64,000 nucleotides of DNA from Caballeronia grimmiae (lineage in GTDB: Bacteria; Pseudomonadota; Gammaproteobacteria; Burkholderiales; Burkholderiaceae): the NCBI RefSeq assembly GCF_000698555.1, contig NZ_JFHE01000020.1, forward strand, positions 22,789 through 86,788, written 5' to 3'. Of this stretch, positions 9,475 to 18,300 are shown piece after piece. The first letter of the stretch is position 1, and every line of letters begins with the position of its first letter. Position numbers and translations under genes: made by a program. The notes beneath the pieces are model-generated. The model searched no databases. It was given only the letters and a program-made list of their open reading frames with translations, and was not told the origin of the DNA.

Positions 9475-10443
9475 ATGTTTACGCCGAGTTCCATTCCCTA
9501 TCAGCAACAACCTGGCTTCCAGCGCACGTACCGCGAAGGCCGCCTGAGCCTGGGTCTTTTCTTCCCCCTCGAAGCCTTTACCGGCGATACGCCGAGTATG
9601 CGCAACCAGGTGAGCCTCGCCCAGCGCGCCGAAGAGCTGGGCTTTTCTGCCCTCTGGTTTCGCGACGTGCCGTTACGTGACCCCAGCTTCGGTGATTCGG
9701 GCCAGGTCTTCGATTCCTGGGTCTACCTGGGTTTTATGGCGGCACACACTCGCTCGATTGCGCTGGGTACCGCGGCGGTCATCCTGCCAATCCGCAATCC
9801 GCTACACACCGCCAAGGCCGCAACCAGTGTCGATCAGCTCAGTGGCGGCCGCCTGTTACTCGGCGTGGCTTCCGGTGACCGTCCAGTAGAGTTTCCAGCA
9901 TTCGGCGTTGACCCGGAGCAACGTGGCAACCTGTTCCGCGAATACCTCAGGGTCTTTCGCGACGTTCAGCGCAGCAGTTTCGTGCCTTTGACCTGGCCCG
10001 GCGGCAGACTTGAGGGAGCAGATCTGATCCCGAAGCCGACCACGGCGGAGATTCCTTTCTTCATCACGGGCCATAGCCGCCAGACGCTGGAGTGGATCGC
10101 CCGGAGCAGTCATGGCTGGATCAGCTATCCGCGTGCACCGAAGGTTCAGCAAATGATTGTCGAGGGCTGGCGCACGACGGTCCGTGCCGAATGCGGTGAA
10201 GTGTTCAAACCCTTCACCCAGTCGCTATACATCGACCTGACAGGTAACCCGCAGACACCGCCACGGCCGATCCACCTGGGCTTCCAACTGGGGCGATCTG
10301 CCTTGATTGCGCTGCTGCACACCTTGCAGGAGGTCGGCGTGAACCATGTCATCATCAATCTGAAATATGGCCAACGCCCCGCAGATGAGGTGATCGAGGA
10401 GCTTGGTCAGTTCGTTCTCCCTGACTTCATCATGCCGACATGA
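9475..10443 (+). CDS. LLM-class (luciferase-like) flavin oxidoreductase
   Basis: A 322-residue TIM-barrel protein of the bacterial luciferase/F420 superfamily. Typical elements are the early strand SLGLFFPLEAF, the helix QRAEELGFSALWFRD, and the RSIALGTAAV and LSGGRLLLGVASGD segments that surround the flavin. It resembles the single-subunit luciferase-type oxidoreductase family sometimes labelled BA3436-like. ATG 9475 sits behind GGGAGAGAG; a GTG at 9463 is a weaker alternative. It is monocistronic, with no flavin reductase partner nearby, so reduced FMN must come from elsewhere. The substrate is unknown. Confidence 0.85.
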   Translation: MFTPSSIPYQQQPGFQRTYREGRLSLGLFFPLEAFTGDTPSMRNQVSLAQRAEELGFSALWFRDVPLRDPSFGDSGQVFDSWVYLGFMAAHTRSIALGTAAVILPIRNPLHTAKAATSVDQLSGGRLLLGVASGDRPVEFPAFGVDPEQRGNLFREYLRVFRDVQRSSFVPLTWPGGRLEGADLIPKPTTAEIPFFITGHSRQTLEWIARSSHGWISYPRAPKVQQMIVEGWRTTVRAECGEVFKPFTQSLYIDLTGNPQTPPRPIHLGFQLGRSALIALLHTLQEVGVNHVIINLKYGQRPADEVIEELGQFVLPDFIMPT

Positions 10444-10850
10444 GCCGGCATGGTGCTGAAAAGCGACGACCGGCGCTTGCTTGCTATCGGGTCGCCGCGC
10501 CGTGCGCGAGATCGGCACCCGGGCCGCCGCCACGCCCGGCGCATCTGCACCGTCGACAGCCATCGTCGGCACCGACGAGGACAAGCCGCCATTGCGCATC
10601 CGGGTCAGCGGTCGACAACAGTCAGATTTGCTTCATCCGCTTCGATGCCGTCCCTAATCATCTGCTGCAAGAAGAAAGACGGCTTTCGCCCCGCGGCCTC
10701 CCCTGACTCCGCAATCGCTGTCCGATGGCGGGTTCGATGCGCACCGCAACGACCTTCAGCTTATTCTCCCGCTCGTCTCGACCGTCGGCGCAATTGGAGC
10801 GCCAACCGGCGAACGACACCGCGTCCGCACACCGCTCAGGCGTTAGCGCA
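10444..10850. other. Intergenic region, possible gene remnant
   Basis: About 407 bases between the monooxygenase and the convergent Clp gene. One plus-strand frame reads MVLKSDDRRLLAIGSP and another continues with AVREIGTRAA, which together look like a frameshifted regulatory-domain tail. The match is too weak to call a pseudogene. No terminator is evident. Confidence 0.3.
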
Positions 10851-13559
10851 TCAAGGCGTCGGCGGCGTTCCGAGATCCCCCGCATTCGATCGCTCCGCAT
10901 CGAACACAATGCGCCCGCTATCCGGGTCGTACCGGCAAAGCACGCGCGCGCCCTCCGTGATATCGCCCTTGAGCAACTCCTTCGCCAACTCATTTTCGAT
11001 CAACTGGCGAATCTGCCGCCGCAACTCGCGCGCGCCGAATTCCGGGCGATACCCCACCTCGGCCAGATGGCTGATCACGGATTCATCGAATTCGAGCGCA
11101 ATGTCCTGACTGTGCGCCATGCGCTTTACCTGTTCGAGCTGCAGTCGCACGATTTGCCCGATCTCGTCCCGCCCAAGAGCTTTGAACAGGATGATGTCGT
11201 CGATGCGGTTGAGAAACTCCGGCCTGAAATGCTGGCGCAGCACGCTCATTACGCCGCTTTGCACCGATGCGTCGGCGTCGGCATCCGTGCTCGTAAAGCC
11301 GAGCGTCGCGCGCCGTTGTCCGGCGATCAAATCCGACCCGAGATTGCTCGTCGCGATGATCAGCGTATTGCTGAAATCGACGACACGGCCCTTGCCATCG
11401 GTGAGGCGGCCATCGTCGAACACTTGCAACAGCACGTTATAGACATCGGGGTGCGCCTTCTCGATCTCGTCGAGCAGAATCACGCTATAGGGACGACGGC
11501 GTACGCGCTCGGTCAACTGTCCGCCTTCCTCGTAGCCGACGTAACCCGGCGGCGAACCGATCAGGCGCGCGACCGCATGACGCTCCATGTATTCGCTCAT
11601 ATCGACGCGCAACATCGCATCTTCATCGCCGAACACGACGCCCGCGAGCGCCTTCGCAAGCTCGGTCTTGCCAACGCCCGTCGGCCCGAGAAACAGGAAC
11701 ACGGCAATCGGCCGATTGCGCCCTTGCAGCCCGGTGCGCGCCCGACGCACGGCATCGCTGACGGCGCTCACCGCCTCTTCCTGGCCGATTACGCGTTCAT
11801 GCAAACGCGCTTCCATGTTGAGCAGGCGCTCGCGCTCCTGTTCGGTCAGTTGCGTGACGGGGATGCCCGTCAATGTCGCGACGATCTCCGCAATGTGCGC
11901 CACCGTCACGTTCGACGTATTCGTGCCGATGCGCTTTTTCCAGTCGTCAGTGCCTTCGGCGAGCTGCTTTTCCTTGTCGGCGATTTCCGCATCGAGCGCA
12001 TGCGCGCGATCGAACTGCTTGCGCGATGCGGCGTAGTCCTGCTCGCGTCGCAATTGCGCGAGTTCCGATTCGAGTTCGAGAATCGCAGCGGGCCGCGACG
12101 TCGCCGAAAGATTGACGCGAGCCGCTGCCTGATCGACGAGATCGATCGCCTTGTCAGGCAGAAAGCGCCCGGTGATATAGCGGTCCGACAACTCCGCCGC
12201 GCCGACGATCGCATCGTCCTGAATCGTCACCTTGTGATGCGCTTCGAGCCTGTCGCGCAGGCCGCGCAGAATGTTGATCGTCTGTGCGACGCTCGGCTCC
12301 GAAACGAGCACGGGCTGAAAGCGACGCTCGAGCGCAGCGTCCTTCTCGATGTGCTTCTGGTACTCCGAGAGTGTCGTCGCACCGATCAAGTTGAGTTCGC
12401 CGCGCGCCATCGCCGGCTTGAAGACGTTCGCGATATCGAGGCCGCCTTCGCCGCCACCCTGGCCGGCGCCGACGATCGTGTGCACTTCATCGACGAAGAG
12501 CAGCAGCGTCTCGCGGTTCGCGGTGATTTCGTCGACGATCTGCTTCACGCGCTCCTCGAATTCACCGCGATACTTCGCGCCCGCGACGAGCGAATTCACG
12601 TTCAGTTCGATGAGGCGCTTGTCGCGCAGCGATTCGGGCACGTCGCCGCCGATCATGCGCTGCGCGAGTCCTTCGACCACCGCCGTCTTGCCGACGCCGG
12701 GCTCGCCGATCAGGACCGGGTTGTTCTTGCGCCGGCGCGCGAGCACTTCAACCATCGTTTCAATTTCGGTCGCGCGGCCGATCACCGGATCGAGATTGCC
12801 CTCGCGCGCGAGCGCGGTCAGATCGCGGGCGAACTTGTCGAGATGCGGCGTGCGCGAAGGCGGTCCATCGCCGGGCGGCGGCCCGCCCGCGCCGACCGTC
12901 TGCGCGGTCTCGCGGCGCAGCGCCTCCACATCGACGCTCATCTTGCGCAGCAGCAGCCCCGCGAAGCTGTCGGGCACTTCGGCGAGACCGATCAGCAAAT
13001 GCTCGGGCGCGACATAGCTATGCCGAAGTTGCCGCGACGCGATAAACGCGCGATCGAGCGCGCTTTTCAGACGCGGCGAGACGCGGATCGTGCCATTGGG
13101 GGGCGGCGTTGCGCCCTCGCGGCGCTGCGCGGTTGTATCGATTACCCGGCGCAACTCGGCCGCATCGATGCCCATGCCCTTGAGCATGGTTTCGATGACG
13201 GCGTTGTCGGCCAGTTCGTAAAGCAGATGCTCCGTGTCGACTTCCGGGCGGCCGAATTGCGCGGCGCGCTCGGCCGCGCGCATCAACATCTCCTTCGCGC
13301 CGTCGCTCAGATAGCGTTCCAGGCCGACGCCTTCCGCGCCCGTCGCGCGTTCTGCCGGCGCATCCGGCACGGTCGCGGCCGGTTGTTCCGGCATGCCGCC
13401 CATGAACAACGCCTCGAACGGCGAGAGCGCACGCTGGTGCCGCGTCAGTTGCGCATAGTGGAAGTCGCATACATCGAGGACGTGCCGGCGGCCATCGCGC
13501 AGCACCGCAAGCCGCACGGTCGCCGGACGCGCGCCGCATACATCGCACATGTGGGGCAT
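10851..13559 (-). CDS. ClpK/ClpG-like HSP100 disaggregase with N-terminal zinc motif
   Basis: A 902-residue double AAA+ unfoldase. The first about 40 residues hold CDVC and VCDFH (C-x2-C, then C-x2-H), a zinc-finger-like N1 module as in ClpK/ClpG. Two Clp_N repeats follow (about 75-215), then AAA-1 with Walker A GEPGVGKT, a short single-wing coiled-coil middle domain, AAA-2 with GPTGVGKTE and a ClpB_D2 C-terminal domain. The middle domain is ClpC-length, not ClpB-length. LGF at 753-755 sits where ClpP-binding loops occur. The start is placed at 13559 because AGGA precedes it and the zinc motif begins right after; frames extending upstream look non-coding. It is monocistronic. It is expected to dissolve aggregates after heat or other stress. 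Confidence 0.88.
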   Translation of the reverse strand: MPHMCDVCGARPATVRLAVLRDGRRHVLDVCDFHYAQLTRHQRALSPFEALFMGGMPEQPAATVPDAPAERATGAEGVGLERYLSDGAKEMLMRAAERAAQFGRPEVDTEHLLYELADNAVIETMLKGMGIDAAELRRVIDTTAQRREGATPPPNGTIRVSPRLKSALDRAFIASRQLRHSYVAPEHLLIGLAEVPDSFAGLLLRKMSVDVEALRRETAQTVGAGGPPPGDGPPSRTPHLDKFARDLTALAREGNLDPVIGRATEIETMVEVLARRRKNNPVLIGEPGVGKTAVVEGLAQRMIGGDVPESLRDKRLIELNVNSLVAGAKYRGEFEERVKQIVDEITANRETLLLFVDEVHTIVGAGQGGGEGGLDIANVFKPAMARGELNLIGATTLSEYQKHIEKDAALERRFQPVLVSEPSVAQTINILRGLRDRLEAHHKVTIQDDAIVGAAELSDRYITGRFLPDKAIDLVDQAAARVNLSATSRPAAILELESELAQLRREQDYAASRKQFDRAHALDAEIADKEKQLAEGTDDWKKRIGTNTSNVTVAHIAEIVATLTGIPVTQLTEQERERLLNMEARLHERVIGQEEAVSAVSDAVRRARTGLQGRNRPIAVFLFLGPTGVGKTELAKALAGVVFGDEDAMLRVDMSEYMERHAVARLIGSPPGYVGYEEGGQLTERVRRRPYSVILLDEIEKAHPDVYNVLLQVFDDGRLTDGKGRVVDFSNTLIIATSNLGSDLIAGQRRATLGFTSTDADADASVQSGVMSVLRQHFRPEFLNRIDDIILFKALGRDEIGQIVRLQLEQVKRMAHSQDIALEFDESVISHLAEVGYRPEFGARELRRQIRQLIENELAKELLKGDITEGARVLCRYDPDSGRIVFDAERSNAGDLGTPPTP

Positions 13560-13838
13560 TGTCGGGTCCTGTTTCGTGGAATTGAAAGAGGGTGCAACTG
13601 CCCTGCCCGGGCAGAGCACGGGCACGAGGCGCATGAGGATATGGGCGTACAGCGTCACGCGACGACGTACCCGATTCAAGCAATGCATGTTCCGCGCTTC
13701 TGAATGGCCGATGCATTGGGCCCGAGCGTTGCAAGGATGAAAACGCCGGCGCGCATGCTACAGATTCGTTACGAACGCTATGCTTGAGCGCGCCGCCGCG
13801 GAAAGCGGCAGCACTGCGGCGATCGGTACAATGGCTCA

Positions 13839-14591
13839 ATGAACTCGACTTCGGCAGCATCACATGCGAGGAGCTTGACATCCTTCTTCCGGAGCGGCGA
13901 CGTCATGCGCAGTCGAAGCGTCAGCGACATTGTTCTAACCGCCACGCTCGATGTGCCTGTGCCGGGCGCGCCCGTCCTCGCAGACTGGCAAAGGGAAACA
14001 TCGACGCGGCTCGCTCTCGAACCCGGGGATGTCGAGGTCATGCCATTGGCGCGAACGCAAGTGCGCTGGCCGGAGTACAAGCGCTGCGTGCAGGCCATGT
14101 CCGACTGGCTCTGCGCCCTTGGACTGCCCGACGTCCTCGCCGATAGCGACATGGCGCTCATGGCCTGTCGCGGCGCGAGATATCACCATGATGCCGAGCA
14201 ATATGGCGCTGCGGCCTTCTGCAATCTCTTTCTTGGCGAAGACAAGGGAATGGACTTGCATTTCCCCAATACGGGTCGACGCATTCCCCTTAAGCACGGA
14301 ACAGCCGTGATCTTCGATACCTGTCAGCCGCATGGCGTTATTCATCGCAGCAGCGACCGTTTTATCGCTGAAGCTGTCTCGCCGGACCAGAGTTTCACTC
14401 AGATATTCCTGACCTGGGAGCTGCCGATCGAAAACGCCGGTGTGGCTGACGCGTTGAAAGTGGTATTCGATATCGCCGGCTCGGCGTCGCTGCAAGTCGA
14501 GGATGAGCAAGTCTGGTTCAACGGCGCCCCGGGCATTGTGTGTCCGGAATCAGGTCGCTGGCTCACGTCGCTATCCGTGCCTTCCGCCTGA
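13839..14591 (+). CDS. 2OG-Fe(II) oxygenase-like protein of unknown role
   Basis: 250 residues. The centre reads RGARYHHDAEQYG and the later segment CQPHGVIHR, giving a possible H-x-D (His116, Asp118) plus distal His (165 or 169) and Arg170, the order expected for 2-oxoglutarate/Fe(II) dioxygenases on a jelly-roll fold. A beta-rich stretch GTAVIFDT precedes the distal His. No precise family is recognised. A second in-frame ATG at 13905, after GGAG, is a possible alternative start that would drop 22 residues. It is divergent from the Clp gene and convergent with the amidotransferase gene. Confidence 0.6.
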   Translation: MNSTSAASHARSLTSFFRSGDVMRSRSVSDIVLTATLDVPVPGAPVLADWQRETSTRLALEPGDVEVMPLARTQVRWPEYKRCVQAMSDWLCALGLPDVLADSDMALMACRGARYHHDAEQYGAAAFCNLFLGEDKGMDLHFPNTGRRIPLKHGTAVIFDTCQPHGVIHRSSDRFIAEAVSPDQSFTQIFLTWELPIENAGVADALKVVFDIAGSASLQVEDEQVWFNGAPGIVCPESGRWLTSLSVPSA

Positions 14592-14832
14592 GATTGCAGA
14601 CGAACCGTCGCTAGACTTAAATCGCCTTCGATGAGCGATAGCGTTTCGGCACCTTCCTGGCGTTTAACATCTTCCGCGGCCTGCACATTGGCAGCAAAAG
14701 GCGGCTGTCCCTTACGAGGGTGGCGTCTCTCCGGGTGATATGCCTTATGCGCCGGATGCCGGATACCTCTACGCGTCGGACGAGACGCGCGGTACCGAAA
14801 CGTTCACGCCGCAAAATTACGAATCAAGTGAC

Positions 14833-15666
14833 TCACGCCGCTTGAGGCTCGAACGGAAACTGCTCGACATCGCCGCCTTGCGCGACCACCACTGTGCTCT
14901 CCGGAATCTCTTGCCACCAACCCGGCAAATCGGCGAGCGGCTCGGACACGACCAGAAAAGCGTCCTCTCCGGCCATCGCGATGCGAGGATCGTCGGGATA
15001 CAACTCATGCAAATGACGGAACGACGTGTTGTGAAACAGCGAGCGTGACCGCCTTTCGCTCGAATATCGTACCGCGACGATTTGCTCGCCGTCGGTCGCG
15101 CAAACCGTCATGTTCAGCGGTTCAGCAACGCCATGATGGCGGGCGGTTTCCTCGACGAACGCCACCATTCGTTTGAGCGCACTAACAGGCGCCAACGCGA
15201 GACCGAACGTGAGCGCGAGCAGGAACAGTACTTCTGAATCGGTCGAACCCTCGATCGACGGGAACAGTTCCGGAGCGATCGCGACCATCAGATCGCGACG
15301 CACCACCGGATAGTTGCGCACCAGGCCGTTGTGTACGAACAGCCACCGGCCGTAGCGAAATGGATGACAGTTCGTTTCCTGCGACGGCGTGCCGGTCGCC
15401 GAGCGCACGTGCGCGACGAACATCGGCGCATGGATAGCGCGTGCGGCTTCGCGCAAGTTCCGGTCGCTCCACGCCGGTTGAATGCAACGATAGCGAAAGG
15501 GAATGTCGGTAGGTTGTCCGTACCACCCAATCCCGAACCCATCACCGTTGGTGGTCGTCTGGCCGAGTGTCGAATGCAGGCTCTGGTCGATTAGCGAGTG
15601 CTTCGCGTTGTAAAGCACCGTCTCGAGCTGAAGCGGTTTGCCGGAATAAGCGAGCCAGCGGCACAT
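14833..15666 (-). CDS. class II glutamine amidotransferase (YafJ-like)
   Basis: 277 residues starting MCRW, so Cys2 becomes the N-terminal nucleophile after Met removal. Ntn-hydrolase glutaminase motifs are present in order: NGDGFGIGWYG (about 40-50), FVAHVRSATG, ETNCHPF and FVHNG. The length fits stand-alone YafJ/EgtC-type enzymes with no synthetase domain. It hydrolyses a gamma-glutamyl amide; the physiological substrate is not known. No ergothioneine genes are nearby, which argues against EgtC. It is monocistronic and divergent from the SDR gene. Confidence 0.85.
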   Translation of the reverse strand: MCRWLAYSGKPLQLETVLYNAKHSLIDQSLHSTLGQTTTNGDGFGIGWYGQPTDIPFRYRCIQPAWSDRNLREAARAIHAPMFVAHVRSATGTPSQETNCHPFRYGRWLFVHNGLVRNYPVVRRDLMVAIAPELFPSIEGSTDSEVLFLLALTFGLALAPVSALKRMVAFVEETARHHGVAEPLNMTVCATDGEQIVAVRYSSERRSRSLFHNTSFRHLHELYPDDPRIAMAGEDAFLVVSEPLADLPGWWQEIPESTVVVAQGGDVEQFPFEPQAA

Positions 15667-15879
15667 GATCGTCTCCTGTCAAAGGGGCTTGCGTTGCGGC
15701 GGGTTGCCGCCACGATAAAGACCGGCGATTCATACAAGCAACGCGAATCAGATGATGACGTTGTCTCGCATGATGCGCGGAGAAAGCAGTCGCCGTGCAG
15801 GACACCGATACAGCGCGCCGCAGGAGATGGTGCGCCGATTGCTCCCCGGATAGCAACCACTTCATCACCGGGGACATGC

Positions 15880-16929
15880 ATGAAACAGTACAAGGCTCTC
15901 GTGGCGGGCGGCGTCGGCGTGATCGGGCGTCAACTCGTGAATCATCTCGCGTCGCGGCCGGAATGGGATGTCATCGGCCTGTCACGACGCACGCCGGACG
16001 ATGCACAGCCGGGCGAGCACATCGCGGTCGATCTGCTCGATCCCGACGACGTGCGCGCGAAGCTCGCCGGTCTGGACGGCATAACGCACATCTTTCACGC
16101 CGCATATCAGGAGAAGCCGACGCCGCAAGCGCTCATCGACGCAAACCTCGGCATGCTGCGCAACCTGGTGAGCGTGGTGGCGGAGCATTCGCCGGCGCTC
16201 GGGCGTGTAGTGCTTTATGAGGGCGCGAAGTACTACGGCGCACATCTCGGGCGTTTCAAAACGCCAGCGCGAGAAGACGATGCCCGCCACATGCCGCCGA
16301 ACTTTTATTACGACATGGAAGACTGGCTCGCGCACGAAGCGGCGGGCAAACACTGGGATGCCGTCGTGCTTCGGCCGGACGTGGTGTGCGGCTTCGCGCT
16401 CGGCAATCCGATGAACCTGTCGATGGTCATCGCCGTGTATGCAGCGATCAGCAAGGAGCTCGGCCTGCCGCTGCGTTTTCCCGGAACCGCGACCTGCTAT
16501 GGCAAGCTCGCGCAAGTCACCGACGCGGCGCAGTTGGCGCGAGGTTCCGTCTGGGCCGCGACCGAAGCGCCGGGCGGCGAGAGCTACAACCTGACGAACG
16601 GCGACGTGTTCCGTTGGGACCAGCTCTGGCCCGCCATCGCCGATCACTTCGACATGCCGCTCGCCGAACCACAGACCATCAACCTGCGCGAGTACATGGC
16701 GGACAAGGGGCCGCTGTGGGAGCGTATCGTGAAGCAGCACGGACTCGTCGATATTCCGTACGAGCACGTCGCGGCGTGGGGCTTTGGTGACTTCATTTTT
16801 CGCTGCGACTGGGATGTGGTGTCCAGCACGACGAAGATCCGGCAGGCCGGGTTTCACGATGTCGTCGATAGCACGGACATGTTCCTGCGTCTCTTCGACG
16901 AATTCCGCGAGCGAAAGGCGATTCCATAA
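15880..16929 (+). CDS. NAD(P)-dependent SDR, PRISE type (progesterone 5-beta-reductase-like)
   Basis: 349 residues of an extended Rossmann SDR. The glycine motif is GGVGVIGRQLV (about 9-19), followed by GLSRR for NADPH binding. In place of the usual YxxxK it has GAKYYGAHL (Lys) and PNFYYDMEDW (Tyr), the arrangement of PRISE enone reductases. The likely reaction is NADPH-dependent reduction of an activated C=C bond. ATG 15880 is used because the frame upstream of it shows no SDR homology. It is monocistronic. Confidence 0.8.
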   Translation: MKQYKALVAGGVGVIGRQLVNHLASRPEWDVIGLSRRTPDDAQPGEHIAVDLLDPDDVRAKLAGLDGITHIFHAAYQEKPTPQALIDANLGMLRNLVSVVAEHSPALGRVVLYEGAKYYGAHLGRFKTPAREDDARHMPPNFYYDMEDWLAHEAAGKHWDAVVLRPDVVCGFALGNPMNLSMVIAVYAAISKELGLPLRFPGTATCYGKLAQVTDAAQLARGSVWAATEAPGGESYNLTNGDVFRWDQLWPAIADHFDMPLAEPQTINLREYMADKGPLWERIVKQHGLVDIPYEHVAAWGFGDFIFRCDWDVVSSTTKIRQAGFHDVVDSTDMFLRLFDEFRERKAIP

Positions 16930-17211
16930 ACTTTATGCGTGGCGCGAAGCCCGAGCCGTTACCGGCGAACGGGAGCCTGCAAGCAATACCATCCAGGCGC
17001 CGTTTCGATCGCCGGCGCGGGCTTCTCACCGCACCTCCTGCGGTGGCCGGCCAACCCGCGCATGAACGCTTCGCGCATATGCCGACGATCGCGAAAGCCC
17101 GTATCGTTTGCAATCATCTTTAAGCGAATGCGGGCTCTTTCCGATCGTTAAACGCGCCGCTTCGGGCCGCAGCCCTTTTAGTTGCCTTTCCGGGTGACTG
17201 TCCCGTCTCCA
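16930..17211. other. Intergenic region downstream of the SDR gene
   Basis: No gene is supported in this part of the about 630-base gap before the GntR gene; the rest of the gap holds the AraC-type remnant, a palindrome and a leader hairpin listed separately. Confidence 0.4.
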
Positions 17212-17430
17212 TCACAAACACCCGACTAAGACTGCCACGGGTCTGAGATATGCAGCACTCGCGAGCTCTTCGACAGTGAGCGGCCGGCTGAGGTTGCTAC
17301 GCGCGTAATTGAGTGCGTTTCCAATGCGATCAGACTTTGGCGCAGGATCGGTAAGGCGGTCAGTTATCGTGTGTGGAACGAGGGACGGCGAAGAGCGCCC
17401 GAGCGTCATGATTTGCGACATGGACCCCAC
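17212..17430 (-). pseudogene. Remnant of an AraC/GlxA-family regulator
   Basis: The translated strand reads PAPKSDRIGNALNYARS and then LTVEELASAAYL, the linker and first HTH helix of GlxA-like AraC regulators, where LSPRQFSRAF would normally follow. Here the similarity breaks off after ELASAA, so the second helix and the second HTH are lost, and there is no amidase-like N-terminal domain. It is about 70 residues against about 320 in intact members. It is a fossil and is probably not functional. Confidence 0.65.
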
Positions 17431-17443
17431 TCACTCGGTCAAC

Positions 17444-17460
17444 TGATATCTTAGATATCA
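17444..17460. promoter_or_regulatory. Perfect palindrome, candidate GntR operator
   Basis: TGATATC-TTA-GATATCA is a perfect 7+3+7 inverted repeat about 105 bases upstream of the GntR start. Its size and symmetry suit a FadR-type dimer, so autoregulation of the GntR-dld unit is likely. This is inference; binding is not shown. Confidence 0.55.
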
Positions 17461-17504
17461 ACCTTCGAGGCAACGACCGCCCCGTGCTACTATTTCGCGC
17501 AAAC

Positions 17505-17533
17505 CAAAGGCGCATCGCTACTGCGCGCCTTTG
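17505..17533 (+). promoter_or_regulatory. Leader hairpin before the GntR gene
   Basis: CAAAGGCGC (17505-17513) pairs with GCGCCTTTG (17525-17533), a perfect 9-bp stem in the probable 5' leader of the GntR gene. It is followed by TTC rather than a T-run, so a terminator is doubtful. It may be an attenuator or an mRNA-stabilising stem. Confidence 0.4.
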
Positions 17534-17565
17534 TTCATACGAGGGATCGTCGAAGCCCCATAACC

Positions 17566-18252
17566 ATGAAGATCGAGAAACTTGCAGAGCGTCCGAAGTC
17601 ACTGACGGCGATTGCAAAGGACATGATTCGCAATGCGATCGTCGACGGCGAACTGGCCTTCGGCAGCCAACTGTCGGAAAGCGCGCTTGCGCTCGAATTC
17701 GGGTTCAGCAAGACGCCGGTGCGCGAGGCGCTTCTGCAACTCAAGCTCGAAGGACTCGTGGAAGTGTGGCCGCAGTCCGGCACGCTGGTGTTCAAGCCGA
17801 CCGTGGACCAGGTGCGCGAAATCTGCCGCTTTCGTGAAATCATCGAATTGTCGGCGCTCGAACTGGCCATGCGTCGCGATGCCGGGCAACTCGCCAAGCA
17901 ACTCACTGCGGCGCTAAAAATGCGCCGCGAAGAAGGCGTGGACGATGACATGCGCCGTCGTCAGCAGGACGCGCATTTTCATGGCGCGATTCTCGCGTGC
18001 TCGGGCAACACGTATCTGCAGTCCGCGTATCAACTCGTCGCCGACAAGATTCAGGCGTTGCGTGCCCGGCTCGCCGTCGACGACAAACGCGTGGACTCGT
18101 GCCACGACACGCATTCGGAAATCATGCAACTGATTCGCGACGGCAACGTGCGCAAGGCCTGCACCGCATTGCGCGCGCATATTCGAAGCACCGAAGACTC
18201 GTATATCCGCGCGAGCCAGACTGACGAGGCGCGTGCGGATGCATTGCGCTAA
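17566..18252 (+). CDS. GntR-family regulator, FCD type
   Basis: 228 residues: an N-terminal winged helix (about 10-75, with LSESALALEFGFSKTPVREAL as the recognition region) and a C-terminal all-helical FCD effector domain with metal-ligand-type residues (HFHGAIL, HSEIMQLI). FCD regulators sense small carboxylates such as lactate or pyruvate. The gene lies 48 bases upstream of the quinone-linked D-lactate dehydrogenase on the same strand, so an LldR/PdhR-like role in D-lactate control is the simplest reading. Confidence 0.85.
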   Translation: MKIEKLAERPKSLTAIAKDMIRNAIVDGELAFGSQLSESALALEFGFSKTPVREALLQLKLEGLVEVWPQSGTLVFKPTVDQVREICRFREIIELSALELAMRRDAGQLAKQLTAALKMRREEGVDDDMRRRQQDAHFHGAILACSGNTYLQSAYQLVADKIQALRARLAVDDKRVDSCHDTHSEIMQLIRDGNVRKACTALRAHIRSTEDSYIRASQTDEARADALR

Positions 18253-18300
18253 CGCGAAAGACTTCGCTGGCAGCGTTCTCTAGGAAAGAAGCGTCGAACC

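Noticed and set aside
10450..10700. Possible frameshifted gene tail (MVLKSDDRRLLAIGSP)
   Set aside because: Too short and too weak to name a family; kept only as a note on the intergenic region.
10725..13703. Long plus-strand frame of 992 codons opposite the Clp gene
   Set aside because: It is the reverse shadow of a clear AAA+ protein; its composition (Arg/Ala/His-rich) is that of a high-GC antisense frame and it has no domain.
14833..15666. Amidotransferase as EgtC of ergothioneine synthesis
   Set aside because: No egtA, egtB, egtD or egtE genes nearby; YafJ-like is the safer call.
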